Assembly (NCBI GenBank): GCA_964451255.1
Contig: CAYVHL010000003.1
Span: 62,001-126,000, forward strand
DNA: 64,000 nucleotides
Origin: JAHBTB01 sp964451255
GTDB taxonomy: Bacteria > Armatimonadota > Fimbriimonadia > Fimbriimonadales > Fimbriimonadaceae
Reading direction: 5' to 3'
Every line of letters starts with the position of its first letter. Position 1 is the stretch's first letter. Shown one piece after another: positions 51,086 to 58,840 of this stretch. A program made the translations under genes and the position numbers. The notes beneath the pieces are model-generated. The model was given only the letters and a program-made list of their open reading frames with translations, made no database searches and had not been told where the DNA came from.

Positions 51086-51184
51086 GCCCAAGATTGACTT
51101 CAAGGGTGCAACTGCCGGGTGCAAGCGGTGGCCGAGACTTCCCTGCAGGGTAGCGATCAAAGGCTCCCGGTCAAGCCGAGGGCC

Positions 51185-52036
51185 TCAGCACGAGACGTCG
51201 GTTCCCTCGCCGCCGAAGGCCGCCAAACGTTCCTCCCGCGTGGTGCGAGGGGTGCCCTTGGCGACGTAGTGGAACTGGAGGGCTCGGCGGCGTCGACCCG
51301 AAAGGTTGTTCGGGGTGCCGTGGGGCACCAAGCCGTCAAAGACGAGGGCTCCCCCGCGCGGCAGGGGCGCGACCACCTTGCCGCCCTGCGGCACGTGGGC
51401 GTCGCAGATCTGCCAGTCGCGCCGCTGGAAGTGAGGCCGGGGGCCGTCGTGGTGGCCACCAGCCAGAAAGACCATTGCCCCGTTCTCCAGGTCGGCGTCG
51501 TCCATGGCGATCCACACTCCGACGACTTTGGTGCCCTGGGGCAGGTCGAAGTAGGCGTGGTCTTGGTGCCATGGTTTCTCCCGTCCGATGCCCGGGGGCT
51601 TCATCAGGGCCATCTCTTGGAACATTTCCGGCTCCGCGCCCAGAACCCGCCGTACCACCTGCAAAAGGACGGGCTTGTAGGCCATCGCCATGAGCCGCTC
51701 GTCGTACTTGACGAACCACATGAACTTGCGGACGTAGTCGAGCCTATCCTCGGGCGTCACCGATTCGACCAGGCCGCGGGCTGCCGATTCGAATTGGAGT
51801 TCCATGCCCTCCAGAGATGGCCCGGCGGCGAGCTTGACCAGGGCCTCTAAGCCATCCTGCACCTCTCGCTCGGAGAACACGCCGCCCACCGAGACGAACC
51901 CGACTTCGCGGTACTGATCGTCTTGCGCGTCCGACCAGGCCGCCAGACCCTCGATCGGCCGTGCCTCGCGGTCTGGAAGGTACAAGTCGTCGGCGTAGTC
52001 CGCGATCGACAGCGAGTCGAACTGCAGGTCGGCCAT
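51185..52036 (-). CDS. Phytanoyl-CoA dioxygenase-family protein
   Basis: A 283-residue iron/2-oxoglutarate oxygenase. The HxD motif is in PWHQDHAYFDLP and the distal His in GLVPHGTPNNLSGRRRRAL, with the Arg cluster for 2-oxoglutarate just after. It begins at the ATG at 52036; the longer reading to 52075 lacks support. It has only distant similarity to the other PhyH-type gene in this window. It lies in the segment bracketed by two copies of the molybdoenzyme promoter region. The substrate is unknown. Confidence 0.85.
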   Translation of the reverse strand: MADLQFDSLSIADYADDLYLPDREARPIEGLAAWSDAQDDQYREVGFVSVGGVFSEREVQDGLEALVKLAAGPSLEGMELQFESAARGLVESVTPEDRLDYVRKFMWFVKYDERLMAMAYKPVLLQVVRRVLGAEPEMFQEMALMKPPGIGREKPWHQDHAYFDLPQGTKVVGVWIAMDDADLENGAMVFLAGGHHDGPRPHFQRRDWQICDAHVPQGGKVVAPLPRGGALVFDGLVPHGTPNNLSGRRRRALQFHYVAKGTPRTTREERLAAFGGEGTDVSC

Positions 52037-52229
52037 GCCTCTATTGTGCGCCAGATGGGGCAGCACAAATCGCACCTGTGTTAGCCGTTCGCACCACGCT
52101 TGACCGGTGCCACGGAAAGGAAGAGGCCTCTAGATTGATACTGCGCGTTAGACTCCGAGAGATCAGAGGGACAATTTGGACGAAGTACGCGCATAATGTT
52201 AGAAGAGGGTCACAGCCAAGGTCTTCCCA

Positions 52230-52541
52230 ATGAGGCAAAGAGGTAAGAGATTGATCCTGCTCGGCAGCGTAGGCTGCGCGAACACGCCAACAATGAGGGA
52301 CCGGCTTGAAGCGGCGATCCGTGAAGCCGGTTGGGCCACGGGTTACGATGACGTCGACGTCTGGAGCCTGACCGACAACGACCCGTGGAGCGGCTATCCA
52401 GCCCCTTCCATCCTGCTGGACGGCAAGGACATCTTTGGCCTGCCTGAGCCCGCCACCGGGCTGTCGCCCTGTTGCCGACTCTACGACGGCGGCGTGCCGA
52501 GTGTGACGGCGATTGTCGAACAGCTCCGTTCTCGCCTCTAA
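52230..52541 (+). CDS. Thioredoxin-fold-like small protein
   Basis: A 103-residue protein. It has an N-terminal strand and loop with a single Cys where thioredoxins have their active site (LLGSVGCANTPTMRDRLEAA), a cis-Pro-like segment (GYPAPSILLDGKDIFG) and the end CCRLYDGG. This matches small thioredoxin-like proteins often annotated near organomercurial-lyase-like genes. The active site lacks a CxxC, so it is probably not a general disulfide reductase. It stands alone on its strand. Confidence 0.65.
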   Translation: MRQRGKRLILLGSVGCANTPTMRDRLEAAIREAGWATGYDDVDVWSLTDNDPWSGYPAPSILLDGKDIFGLPEPATGLSPCCRLYDGGVPSVTAIVEQLRSRL

Positions 52542-52644
52542 TCTTTTCCAGCTCAGGCTCTTTGCCGAGTGCATTCGGGCGGCCCTGGTCAGCTTGCGCA
52601 ACCCACTTCTTGCCTGACCGAGGAAAAAATCTCGGGCCGACCCC

Positions 52645-52692
52645 TTGCGAAATCGTGAAGAGATTGATATACTGAACCATATGGTACAGTAT
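52645..52692 (+). promoter_or_regulatory. Promoter and operator of the ArsR-type gene
   Basis: A -35 TTGCGA (52645-52650) and a -10 TATACT (52668-52673) are 17 bases apart. A 24-base palindrome with one mismatch, arms ATACTGAACCAT and ATGGTACAGTAT (52669-52692), covers the -10 box, start site and first codons. The transcript should begin at or next to the ATG, giving a leaderless mRNA that is repressed when the protein binds. Confidence 0.7.
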
Positions 52693-53034
52693 TACCAAGC
52701 AAGCTTCGATACCTCGTTCGGTGCGCTGTCAGACGCGACCCGGCGAGGGGTCCTGGAGCAGCTCGGACGGGCCGACGCCTCGATTTCTGCCCTGGCCGAG
52801 AGGTTCCACATGACCCTCACAGGCATGAAGAAGCATGTCGGCGTCCTGGAGCAGGCCGGGCTCGTCCGCACGGTGAAGGTCGGGCGGGTGCGAACGTGCA
52901 AGCTCGGGCGACGCGGATTGGAGGAAGAGGCGGCATGGATCGAAGCCCATCGCCGGCTGTGGGCGGAACGCTTTGACGCGTTGGACGACGTCGTCGAGGA
53001 ACTGAAACTGAAGGAGAACAACAATGGAAACTAA
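52681..53034 (+). CDS. ArsR-family transcriptional regulator
   Basis: A 117-residue winged-helix regulator: ALSDATRRGVLEQLGRADAS, then ISALAERFHMTLTGMKKHVG as the recognition region, and a long C-terminal helix (EAHRRLWAERFDALDDVVEE). No Cys metal site is present. It is of the kind usually found with SRPBCC-domain partners, and such a gene follows with an 11-base overlap. The ATG lies inside a palindromic operator, so it probably represses itself and its partner. Confidence 0.92.
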   Translation: MVQYYQASFDTSFGALSDATRRGVLEQLGRADASISALAERFHMTLTGMKKHVGVLEQAGLVRTVKVGRVRTCKLGRRGLEEEAAWIEAHRRLWAERFDALDDVVEELKLKENNNGN

Positions 53035-53521
53035 AACCACAACTCAAATGAACCCCACGAAAGTGGAGCGAAAATCTGACGTCGAACTCGTCGTCACCCG
53101 CACCGTCGATGCCCCCGCTCGCCTTGTGTTCGAGGCATGGACCAGGGCCGACCTGTTCAGGCAATGGTGGGTGCCCAAGTCCTATGGCATGAACCTGGTC
53201 TCCTGCGAACTGGACGTCCGCGTAGGAGGGCAGTACAAGCTCGCGTTTCTCCACGAGGGGGCGACGATGGAGTTCTTCGGAACGTACGTCGAAGTGGATC
53301 CGCCCTCACGTCTCGTGTGGACCAACGAGGAGGACGGCGGCCAGACCGTCACCACGGTGAGTTTCTCTGAGACCGATGGTCGGACGCTCATGGTCGTCAG
53401 CAATCTGTATCCATCGAAGGAAGCGCTCGAGGCCGACGGCTCGACAGCCGCGATGCCCGAGTCGCTCGACCAACTCGACGAGCTTCTCGCCAGCCTGGGA
53501 TCGGGGGCGGAGACAAAGTGA
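53024..53521 (+). CDS. SRPBCC (AHSA1-like) protein
   Basis: A 165-residue START-like lipid or ligand-binding fold protein: VVTRTVDAPARLVFEAWTRA, LFRQWWVPKSY, then FFGTYVEVDPPSRLVWTNE and a final EEL(L)ASL helix. AHSA1-type proteins paired with ArsR regulators are very common; their ligands are mostly unknown. It is translationally coupled to the regulator by overlap. Confidence 0.92.
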   Translation: METKTTTQMNPTKVERKSDVELVVTRTVDAPARLVFEAWTRADLFRQWWVPKSYGMNLVSCELDVRVGGQYKLAFLHEGATMEFFGTYVEVDPPSRLVWTNEEDGGQTVTTVSFSETDGRTLMVVSNLYPSKEALEADGSTAAMPESLDQLDELLASLGSGAETK

Positions 53522-53570
53522 CTGAGCTCAGCCAACGATAAGGCTCCCGGTCGGCAAGGCCCAATCGTAC

Positions 53571-53782
53571 TCGCACCCGTACAATTTGGGCTGTCCGTCG
53601 TGCGGACGTCCTTCGCCTCGCCTTTCGGTGCCTGTTTCGAGCTGAACTGGCGGAAACGGCGTGTCGCCTTGCCATCAGTGCTTCCTGGCGGCCCGGGTGA
53701 TTTACCTCATCCCGGGTCGTCGTCATTGTAGACATTGTCTAGGATCGCCAAGCCGTTGTATCTGACGCGGATCATTTAGGCA
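53571..53782. repeat. Degenerate duplicate of the molybdoenzyme 5' end and promoter
   Basis: About 200 bases match 50870-51085 with scattered differences and small indels (shared blocks include CTGTCCGTCGTGCGGAC and CGCCTTTCGGTGCCTGTTTC). The copy contains the first 40 or so codons, now frameshifted, the upstream leader, and a mutated version of the palindromic operator. It is a dead copy in direct orientation, 2.7 kb away, and fills most of the gap between the two SRPBCC genes. Confidence 0.88.
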
Positions 53783-53839
53783 AAAAAAATGCGCCGGAAC
53801 CGCCATTTCCAACCTGCCATGGCCGCTGATCCGAGGATG

Positions 53840-54289
53840 TCACATCCCTTCGGCGATCCGCTTTAGGGCCTCCCCCCGCCGCTCCAAGAACCGGCGCATG
53901 TAGCCTTCCAAGAAGAGCTTTCCCGCCGCCATGCCTAGCAAGCCGAAAGGCGCCTCAAAATCAAGTGTGTCGGTCATCCGGGTGCCGCCGTCGACCGGAT
54001 CAAACCGATGTTCGTGACGCAAAGACTTGAACGCTCCGCGTTGCATCTCGTCGACAAACCTGACCGGGAGTTCCAACACCACGATCTTGGAGGTCAGTCG
54101 TTGCCGGATCCAGAAGTGCCGTGCCTCAAAGGTGACCTCGTCGCCAAGCTCCAGCAGACCCGACCCCGTGCGCGTGACTATCCGCTCCCCAGATTCCGAA
54201 GCTGTCTCGACATGGACATCAGGGTCTCGGGCAAGGTCGAAGACTCGTTGCGGTGGAGCGTAGACGACGACGCTGGTGACCACGTGCAT
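53840..54289 (-). CDS. SRPBCC-family protein (polyketide cyclase-like)
   Basis: A 149-residue START-like fold protein: TSVVVYAPPQRVFDLARDPD, then an EHRFDPVDGGTRMTDTLDFE segment and the terminal helix FLEGYMRRFLERRGEALKRI. It belongs to the coenzyme Q-binding/polyketide cyclase-like branch, different from the AHSA1-type neighbour. It has its own start (ATG at 54289) and diverges from the next small gene. The ligand is unknown. Confidence 0.88.
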   Translation of the reverse strand: MHVVTSVVVYAPPQRVFDLARDPDVHVETASESGERIVTRTGSGLLELGDEVTFEARHFWIRQRLTSKIVVLELPVRFVDEMQRGAFKSLRHEHRFDPVDGGTRMTDTLDFEAPFGLLGMAAGKLFLEGYMRRFLERRGEALKRIAEGM

Positions 54290-54367
54290 ACTGTGATCGT
54301 GGCAGGTCGGGCCACAGGGTGGCTACCGCGGCTCCGCGCACGCTCACGACAAGGTATCGTCCGCCCC

Positions 54368-54706
54368 ATGATCGAGAACGCCTTCTTCGTCCCTCTCCTG
54401 TCGGGCAAGACCGACGCCGCCCGGGAGTTCTGCGCTGCACTCAGCGGCCCCCGCAAGGCCGAGCTTGACGCCGCCCAGACCACCGTCGTCAAGGAGAGCT
54501 GGTTCCTCCAGGAGACCCCGAACGGCGACTTCCTGATCGTCTACTACGTCTCGCCCGACCCGCGACGAGTCCATGACGCGCTCGCCGTCTCCGAGGAGCC
54601 GTTCGACGTGTGGTTCCGCTCGCAGATCCTGGACCTCACCGGGATCGACATTTCCACGCCCCTTCCCGGCCTGCCGGAGCAGATCCTTGCCTGGAACAAG
54701 CCCTGA
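54368..54706 (+). CDS. Conserved small protein of unknown function
   Basis: A 112-residue cytoplasmic protein: NAFFVPLLSGKTDAAREFCA, KESWFLQETPNGDFLIVYYV and PFDVWFRSQILDLTGIDIST. The pattern suggests a ferredoxin-like alpha/beta fold of the dimeric barrel type, similar to families related to DUF6176. No function is assignable. It is divergent from the SRPBCC gene across 78 bases. Confidence 0.7.
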   Translation: MIENAFFVPLLSGKTDAAREFCAALSGPRKAELDAAQTTVVKESWFLQETPNGDFLIVYYVSPDPRRVHDALAVSEEPFDVWFRSQILDLTGIDISTPLPGLPEQILAWNKP

Positions 54707-54761
54707 AGGACACGACTGCAGGAACCGCGAGGGCCACCGACCGCCCGTCCCTCGACGTCGT

Positions 54762-54813
54762 GACGTGCCCCTTCGGTGTGAACGAAGCGCTCTGACGCCG
54801 AGCCGACCGCTCG
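54762..54813 (-). pseudogene. Decayed 5' half of a tRNA-Val
   Basis: This 52-base stretch matches the variable loop, anticodon arm, D-arm and 5' acceptor strand of the intact tRNA-Val at 57498-57572 (shared CCCCTTCGGTGTGAACGAAG), with substitutions in the D-arm and acceptor. The 3' half is missing. It cannot fold into a complete tRNA and is a scar of an earlier event at this locus. Confidence 0.7.
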
Positions 54814-54857
54814 AATCCGGCTGTGGTATCTGGGCCTGACGTGTAGACTGGCCCCCG

Positions 54858-55370
54858 ATGGATCCAGAGGTCCGCTCCCTGGTAGAAGCGTGGAATTGGA
54901 TGTACTTTGAGGTGGATCTCGTCTTCGACGGGATCCAGGCCGAGAACCTGCACCGCCGTCCCGCTTCGAACCTCATCAGCATCAGCGAGCACTGCGCCCA
55001 CCTCGTCCGTTCCGAAGCATCCATCGTGGAGCGATACCTCTTTGGTCGCCCGCCCGAGCAGTGGGCCGACTCCCTCATGCGACGGGCCGTCTTCGGCTGG
55101 CCGCCCACCATGTTGGAGTCTCCGGTCGAGACGGACCTGGCCCTGCTGACATTAGCCGAAGTGAAAGATTCTCTCGTGCGCGAGCACGAGAGGTGCCTTC
55201 GATCCGCCCAGGCCCTTGCCCTCCCCGCCAGTCACCAATTCGACGACGACTGGACTCGATGCCGAACCGTCGCCGACCGCCTGCGCATCGCCGCTTACCA
55301 TGTCGCCTACCACATGGGACAGATCTATTCCGCACGCCACATGTTGGGTGAAGAGACCCCGGAAAACTAA
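54858..55370 (+). CDS. DinB-family protein
   Basis: A 170-residue DinB-like four-helix bundle. The His residues are in SISEHCAHLVRSEASIVERY and AAYHVAYHMGQIYSARHMLG, matching the family metal site. It lies between two tRNA-Val fragments, just outside the mini-element, and is probably chromosomal. It is not closely similar to the other DinB gene in the window. Confidence 0.85.
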   Translation: MDPEVRSLVEAWNWMYFEVDLVFDGIQAENLHRRPASNLISISEHCAHLVRSEASIVERYLFGRPPEQWADSLMRRAVFGWPPTMLESPVETDLALLTLAEVKDSLVREHERCLRSAQALALPASHQFDDDWTRCRTVADRLRIAAYHVAYHMGQIYSARHMLGEETPEN

Positions 55371-55403
55371 TCCCACTGCGATGAAAATCAAGGTCAGATG
55401 GAG

Positions 55404-55450
55404 TGGTGGGCGGTACGGGACTTGAACCTGTGACCCCTTCGGTGTGAACG
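55404..55450 (-). repeat. attL: displaced 3' half of tRNA-Val
   Basis: It is identical over 47 bases to the 3' half of the intact tRNA-Val, including the encoded CCA. Beyond the anticodon loop the sequence diverges, so no functional tRNA is encoded here. Confidence 0.93.
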
Positions 55451-55523
55451 CAGTTTAGCCCGACTCATTGAGGTGGTTTTGAATCTAAGGACGTCTCAGC
55501 TCGTCTCACTTTTTCTCTGCCAT

Positions 55524-55543
55524 TTGAGAGACAATTGAGAGAC
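55524..55543. repeat. Paired TTGAGAGAC motifs, left end (second pair at 57420-57439)
   Basis: TTGAGAGAC occurs twice, 11 bases apart, at this end, and TGAGAGACC twice, 12 bases apart, at the other end, in the same orientation. Related GAGAC-type sequences lie nearby. The arrangement fits arm-type binding sites of the integrase flanking the core sites. The left pair overlaps the presumed integrase start codon. Confidence 0.6.
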
Positions 55544-56302
55544 CAGGGCGCATCCGAGTCTCTCATTGTGACAATCAAAGGGGACCTAGTTCGGGCGTTC
55601 AACCAGGCGATCACGCCATATCAGCGCGTTTCTGTGAACGTCGCAAATCCGTTTCGACTTCCTCTGGCGCGACCTAAGCCGCGAGAGGCGGTAGCTCTGA
55701 CGCCGGAAGAAGTTCGGAAGGTGCTCGCGCAACCCGCGCTATCGGATAGTCAGCGAGCCATGCTCGCGACGTTTTTGTTGGCCGGGCTACGGCTAGGCGA
55801 AGTAATGGCTCTCACGCAAGGTCAGATTCGGCTGGATGAGAATCTGATCGTCATCGACCGTGCCGTCCGGATCGAGTTCGGCGGGAAGCAAACCGTCGAG
55901 CTTCCAAAGGGCGGCAAGACCCGAAACGCGGTCATGTGTCGAACGCTGGCCGCAATCTTGGCTCCATTTATTGCGGAGATGGCTCCAAATGACGTTGTTT
56001 GGTCGGCGGCGACGGAAAACCAGCCTCGGATGAAGAAACTCGTCTATGCGACGTGGAGAACCATTCGCCGGGATGCAAAGTTGCCCGAAGGGATGTCTCC
56101 GCACGATTGCCGCCTGACTCATATCAACCTCATCGAGAAGCTGATGCCTCTGGTTTCGGTGACGACTCTCAAAGAGCATGTCGGTCACGCTGCCACGGGT
56201 GTAACGGAAGCTAACTACACCCGCCCTATTTCCTCTGCGCAAGAGTTGCTGCGCGATGAGTTGGACCGGGTGTTCTGGGCTACAGCCGAACGAGGATATT
56301 GA
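55535..56302 (+). CDS. Tyrosine recombinase, N-terminally short
   Basis: A 255-residue protein with a complete catalytic domain: Arg86 (LLAGLRLGEV), Lys128 (LPKGGKTRN), His190 and Arg193 (HDCRLTH), His218 (HVGHAATG) and Tyr228 (NYTRP). Only about 40 residues precede it, the end of a core-binding domain (LVRAFNQAITPYQRVSVNVA). The arm-binding and most of the core-binding domains are absent. The first usable start is a TTG at 55535; the frame is open 60 bases further back but then meets a stop and the attachment site. It is probably a 5'-deleted integrase, or a minimal recombinase that works with arm sites supplied in trans. Confidence 0.85.
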   Translation: MRDQGASESLIVTIKGDLVRAFNQAITPYQRVSVNVANPFRLPLARPKPREAVALTPEEVRKVLAQPALSDSQRAMLATFLLAGLRLGEVMALTQGQIRLDENLIVIDRAVRIEFGGKQTVELPKGGKTRNAVMCRTLAAILAPFIAEMAPNDVVWSAATENQPRMKKLVYATWRTIRRDAKLPEGMSPHDCRLTHINLIEKLMPLVSVTTLKEHVGHAATGVTEANYTRPISSAQELLRDELDRVFWATAERGY

Positions 56303-56350
56303 GTCTGACGTGTATGCGCGTCGGACTTTTTTTGCTGGTCGCCAGATTCA

Positions 56351-57364
56351 CTAAATCTCCGAGACTCCAGTCCACGGCGTTCGCATGGCTTCTACCCATG
56401 CCTTAAGCGGCTCGCGATTAATCTCGATGATTGGATACGCGCGTCCAGCGCATGTGGTTCGGGCACCTGGCGAAAGTCGACTTGTTGTGACGATCAGACC
56501 TGCCTCAGCCTTCTCGTTCAAGATATCGGCGTAAAGGGCCTTAACGTATACATCCTGCACGTCTTCTCTGTAGCGCTTGCACTGAATGAGAAGCGCTGGG
56601 GGCTTGGTTTCGTCCTCCTTGTGCGGCCAAACGCGAGCGTCAACTCCGCCATCTGCCCGACCGGGCCCAATTTGGACATGAAATCCCAACCTGTCAAAGA
56701 ATTCACAGGTTAGCCCTTCAAATTGCCGCCAATTGATCGCTCCAATCTCATCGAAGTTCCGCGCCAGATAATCGACAAACCTTTGATCGAAGAACTGGCC
56801 GTACTGAGATGAAAGCCTCTCGCTCGCAAAGAGCTCTTCAAGATCGCGGACATCGTTCCAGCTAAATCTGCGAATGCTTACCCAAGGATTTCTGTGGTGT
56901 GCGTCGGCGAAGCTCTCGACGAACTCGAATGCCATCTTAAGCCCAGTTTCCCCATATATAGCAATTGCAGCAGCGAGATACGGCTTTGGGTCTAACCTCT
57001 TATCTCCTCTGATCTCAGCCTGCTTCATCAGTTGGTCAAACATCTCGACAAAGAGTGCCTGCACGTCATTGCACGTTTTCAGGAGTTCCGGGTCGCCCTC
57101 GTACTTGTGAAACATGGCCACGCCTGCTGGCATCGCAATCGGCGTCTTAACATTGCCAACTGAATACAGCAGTCTTGACACCATGTCTTCGAACTCCTCT
57201 GAGCGAATCCTGAGAACGGCGTTGTCCTTGCCGCCAAAGGGCACGCCTTGAGTCTTGAGGCGCTTCAGAATCTGCATGCGGTTCAACGCGAGCCCCGCCT
57301 TAAATCCGACGATCTCGCCTAGCGTAGTTATGACCTCCTTGCGACTGGTCCAGATTCCTCCCAC
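56351..57364 (-). CDS. Mrr-like restriction endonuclease
   Basis: A 337-residue protein. The C-terminal domain (from residue 212) is an Mrr-type PD-(D/E)xK nuclease: NWRQFEGLTCEFFDRLGFHV, GRADGGVD with Asp242, and LLIQCKRYRED with Gln261 and Lys263. Mrr-family enzymes cut modified or foreign DNA. The first 210 residues are helical and unfamiliar, perhaps a sensor. There is no methyltransferase partner, which fits a type IV-like, modification-dependent role. It is the only cargo of the mini-element. Confidence 0.88.
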   Translation of the reverse strand: MGGIWTSRKEVITTLGEIVGFKAGLALNRMQILKRLKTQGVPFGGKDNAVLRIRSEEFEDMVSRLLYSVGNVKTPIAMPAGVAMFHKYEGDPELLKTCNDVQALFVEMFDQLMKQAEIRGDKRLDPKPYLAAAIAIYGETGLKMAFEFVESFADAHHRNPWVSIRRFSWNDVRDLEELFASERLSSQYGQFFDQRFVDYLARNFDEIGAINWRQFEGLTCEFFDRLGFHVQIGPGRADGGVDARVWPHKEDETKPPALLIQCKRYREDVQDVYVKALYADILNEKAEAGLIVTTSRLSPGARTTCAGRAYPIIEINREPLKAWVEAMRTPWTGVSEI

Positions 57365-57458
57365 GCCCTACTTATACTCTGTGATCCAAAGAGTTGGCGT
57401 AATCAGAAGCGAATTCAACTGAGAGACCAATTGAGAGACCTCAGCCCCTGAAACCAGA

Positions 57459-57484
57459 ACGGACCGCCAATTGCGGTCCGTTTT
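57459..57484. terminator. Terminator-like hairpin beside tRNA-Val
   Basis: A 9-bp stem, ACGGACCGC with GCGGTCCGT, has a five-base loop and TTTT on the plus strand. It lies 14 bases past the 3' end of the tRNA-Val gene, which is read on the minus strand, and inside the mini-element. It may end the tRNA transcript despite a weak T-run on that strand. Confidence 0.65.
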
Positions 57485-57497
57485 AGGTTCAAAAAGA

Positions 57498-57572
57498 TGG
57501 TGGGCGGTACGGGACTTGAACCTGTGACCCCTTCGGTGTGAACGAAGTGCTCTACCGCTGAGCTAACCGCCC
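57498..57572 (-). tRNA. tRNA-Val (anticodon CAC)
   Basis: A complete cloverleaf on the minus strand. Acceptor GGGCGGT pairs with ACCGCCC, the D-arm is GCTC/GAGC, the anticodon stem is CTTCG/CGAAG around loop TTCACAC (anticodon CAC), and the T-arm is ACAGG/TTCAAGT/CCCGT. The discriminator is A and CCA is encoded. Its 3' half is the attachment site of the mini-element to its left. Confidence 0.97.
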
Positions 57573-57735
57573 GGAGAGGGGCAAGGATACCTCACATGAC
57601 TTGACGGCGCGTGTTCCATGCCGCCAGGCGCTCAAGCATGGCTCCGTATTAATACTAGGTTTGCTCTGTGGCCCGTCACCAACCCTGGAAGAACCGCTGC
57701 CTCCCTTATAATGCAATCGTGGTTTGGGGTGGTTT

Positions 57736-58680
57736 ATGAAGAGATTCTTCTATCTTTCGCTGTTTTTGATGTCCGTCTCGCTTTCCTCGGCCCAGTATTG
57801 GGCCGGAAACACGGGCCACGAGCTCATCCCGGGACAGAACGACATCAGCAACTCAGTCGTCGCGGCGGGGCCGTTCGCCGGTTGGAACGGCTTCATGTCG
57901 GGCGGCCAAATACAGAATGGAGCGACGAACAACTTCGTCATCGAGTTCCTCAGCGGCACGACCGACCAAGGTGGTCCACAGGGCCGTCGGGGGCCGGTGA
58001 ACGTCTGGTGCGACGTGGAGCCAATCGGTAGTGTCACATTCGACTATGGAGGTGTCTTCGGTTACGTCCACACCGACGCAGGCGACAACCAAATGGCCGG
58101 GATGATGATGCGTGGCGGGATCTCGTTGGATTCCGGGTTCAAGATGAACGCAGGGGCAAGCTTCAGGTGGGTTCAGATGTACAAGGAGACCACGTTCGAC
58201 GGAACGGTCGGAGGCTGGGTCATCGACAGTCCCGCGCCGGCGACTTCGCCCCTTTACACGAACTACATCGCCCCGAACCCGAATAACGTCGGAACAATGG
58301 CGGCCGCCCTTGTCGACGTGCCCTTCGACTCAAATGGGCAACAGTTCATGGCCGTGGACTTCGTCTCTTACCTGGCCTGTACGCATGCAGGAGACAAAGA
58401 GCTGGATCTGCTGGGCTCGTTCAAGTGGGGCTTCACGCACAACGGCGACCTTGCGAACGGCTCGACAGATATTAAGAGCGACTATTTGATCAACTACTTC
58501 GACGGCGGATACTACGAGTACGACGCTTTCAAGACAACCCTAGGCGCCATGTCCCCTGGCTGGACAACCGCGGAAGGCTGCTTCGACTGCGTCGTTGCCG
58601 TACCAGAGCCTGCGCTGCTTGCTGCGGTGCTCCCGACGTTCTTGGTTCTGCTCAGAAGGAGGCGAGACAGACAGGTTTAG
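57736..58680 (+). CDS. PEP-CTERM protein of unknown function
   Basis: A 314-residue secreted protein. It has a signal peptide (MKRFFYLSLFLMSVSLSSAQ), a beta-rich body with many Gly and aromatic residues, a late cysteine pair (AEGCFDCVV), and the C-terminal signal VPEPALLAAVLPTFLVLLRR plus a basic tail. The ATG at 57736 gives the signal peptide directly; 57724 is possible. It is a predicted surface or matrix protein, with no catalytic motif seen. Confidence 0.83.
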   Translation: MKRFFYLSLFLMSVSLSSAQYWAGNTGHELIPGQNDISNSVVAAGPFAGWNGFMSGGQIQNGATNNFVIEFLSGTTDQGGPQGRRGPVNVWCDVEPIGSVTFDYGGVFGYVHTDAGDNQMAGMMMRGGISLDSGFKMNAGASFRWVQMYKETTFDGTVGGWVIDSPAPATSPLYTNYIAPNPNNVGTMAAALVDVPFDSNGQQFMAVDFVSYLACTHAGDKELDLLGSFKWGFTHNGDLANGSTDIKSDYLINYFDGGYYEYDAFKTTLGAMSPGWTTAEGCFDCVVAVPEPALLAAVLPTFLVLLRRRRDRQV

Positions 58681-58840
58681 GCGACACGCCTGTTTGACGC
58701 TGACCTGTAGCCTTCTGGACGACGGCATCGCCAAGGAGGCATCGATCTGGTCAACCCTTCGCTGCAAGGGTGAATTCCTTCCTGTCCTTCAGATATGCTG
58801 GCCAGGACGTTCATGACCACCCACAAGGAAGCCCGACGCC

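Larger units (their letters stand above)
55404..57544. mobile_element. Two-gene mini-element (integrase + Mrr-like nuclease) in tRNA-Val
   Basis: A 47-base perfect direct repeat (55404-55450 and 57498-57544) bounds the segment. The right copy is the 3' half of an intact tRNA-Val; the left is a displaced 3' half. Both identities end just past the anticodon loop. Inside are only a tyrosine recombinase and a restriction-like nuclease, convergent to each other. Paired TTGAGAGAC motifs sit near both ends. By eye the DNA is more AT-rich than its surroundings. The integrase appears to lack its N-terminal part, so the element may no longer move by itself. Confidence 0.9.

Noticed and set aside
54762..54813. 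Considered as a functional second tRNA-Val
   Set aside because: The 3' half is absent and no T-arm or acceptor partner can be found nearby.
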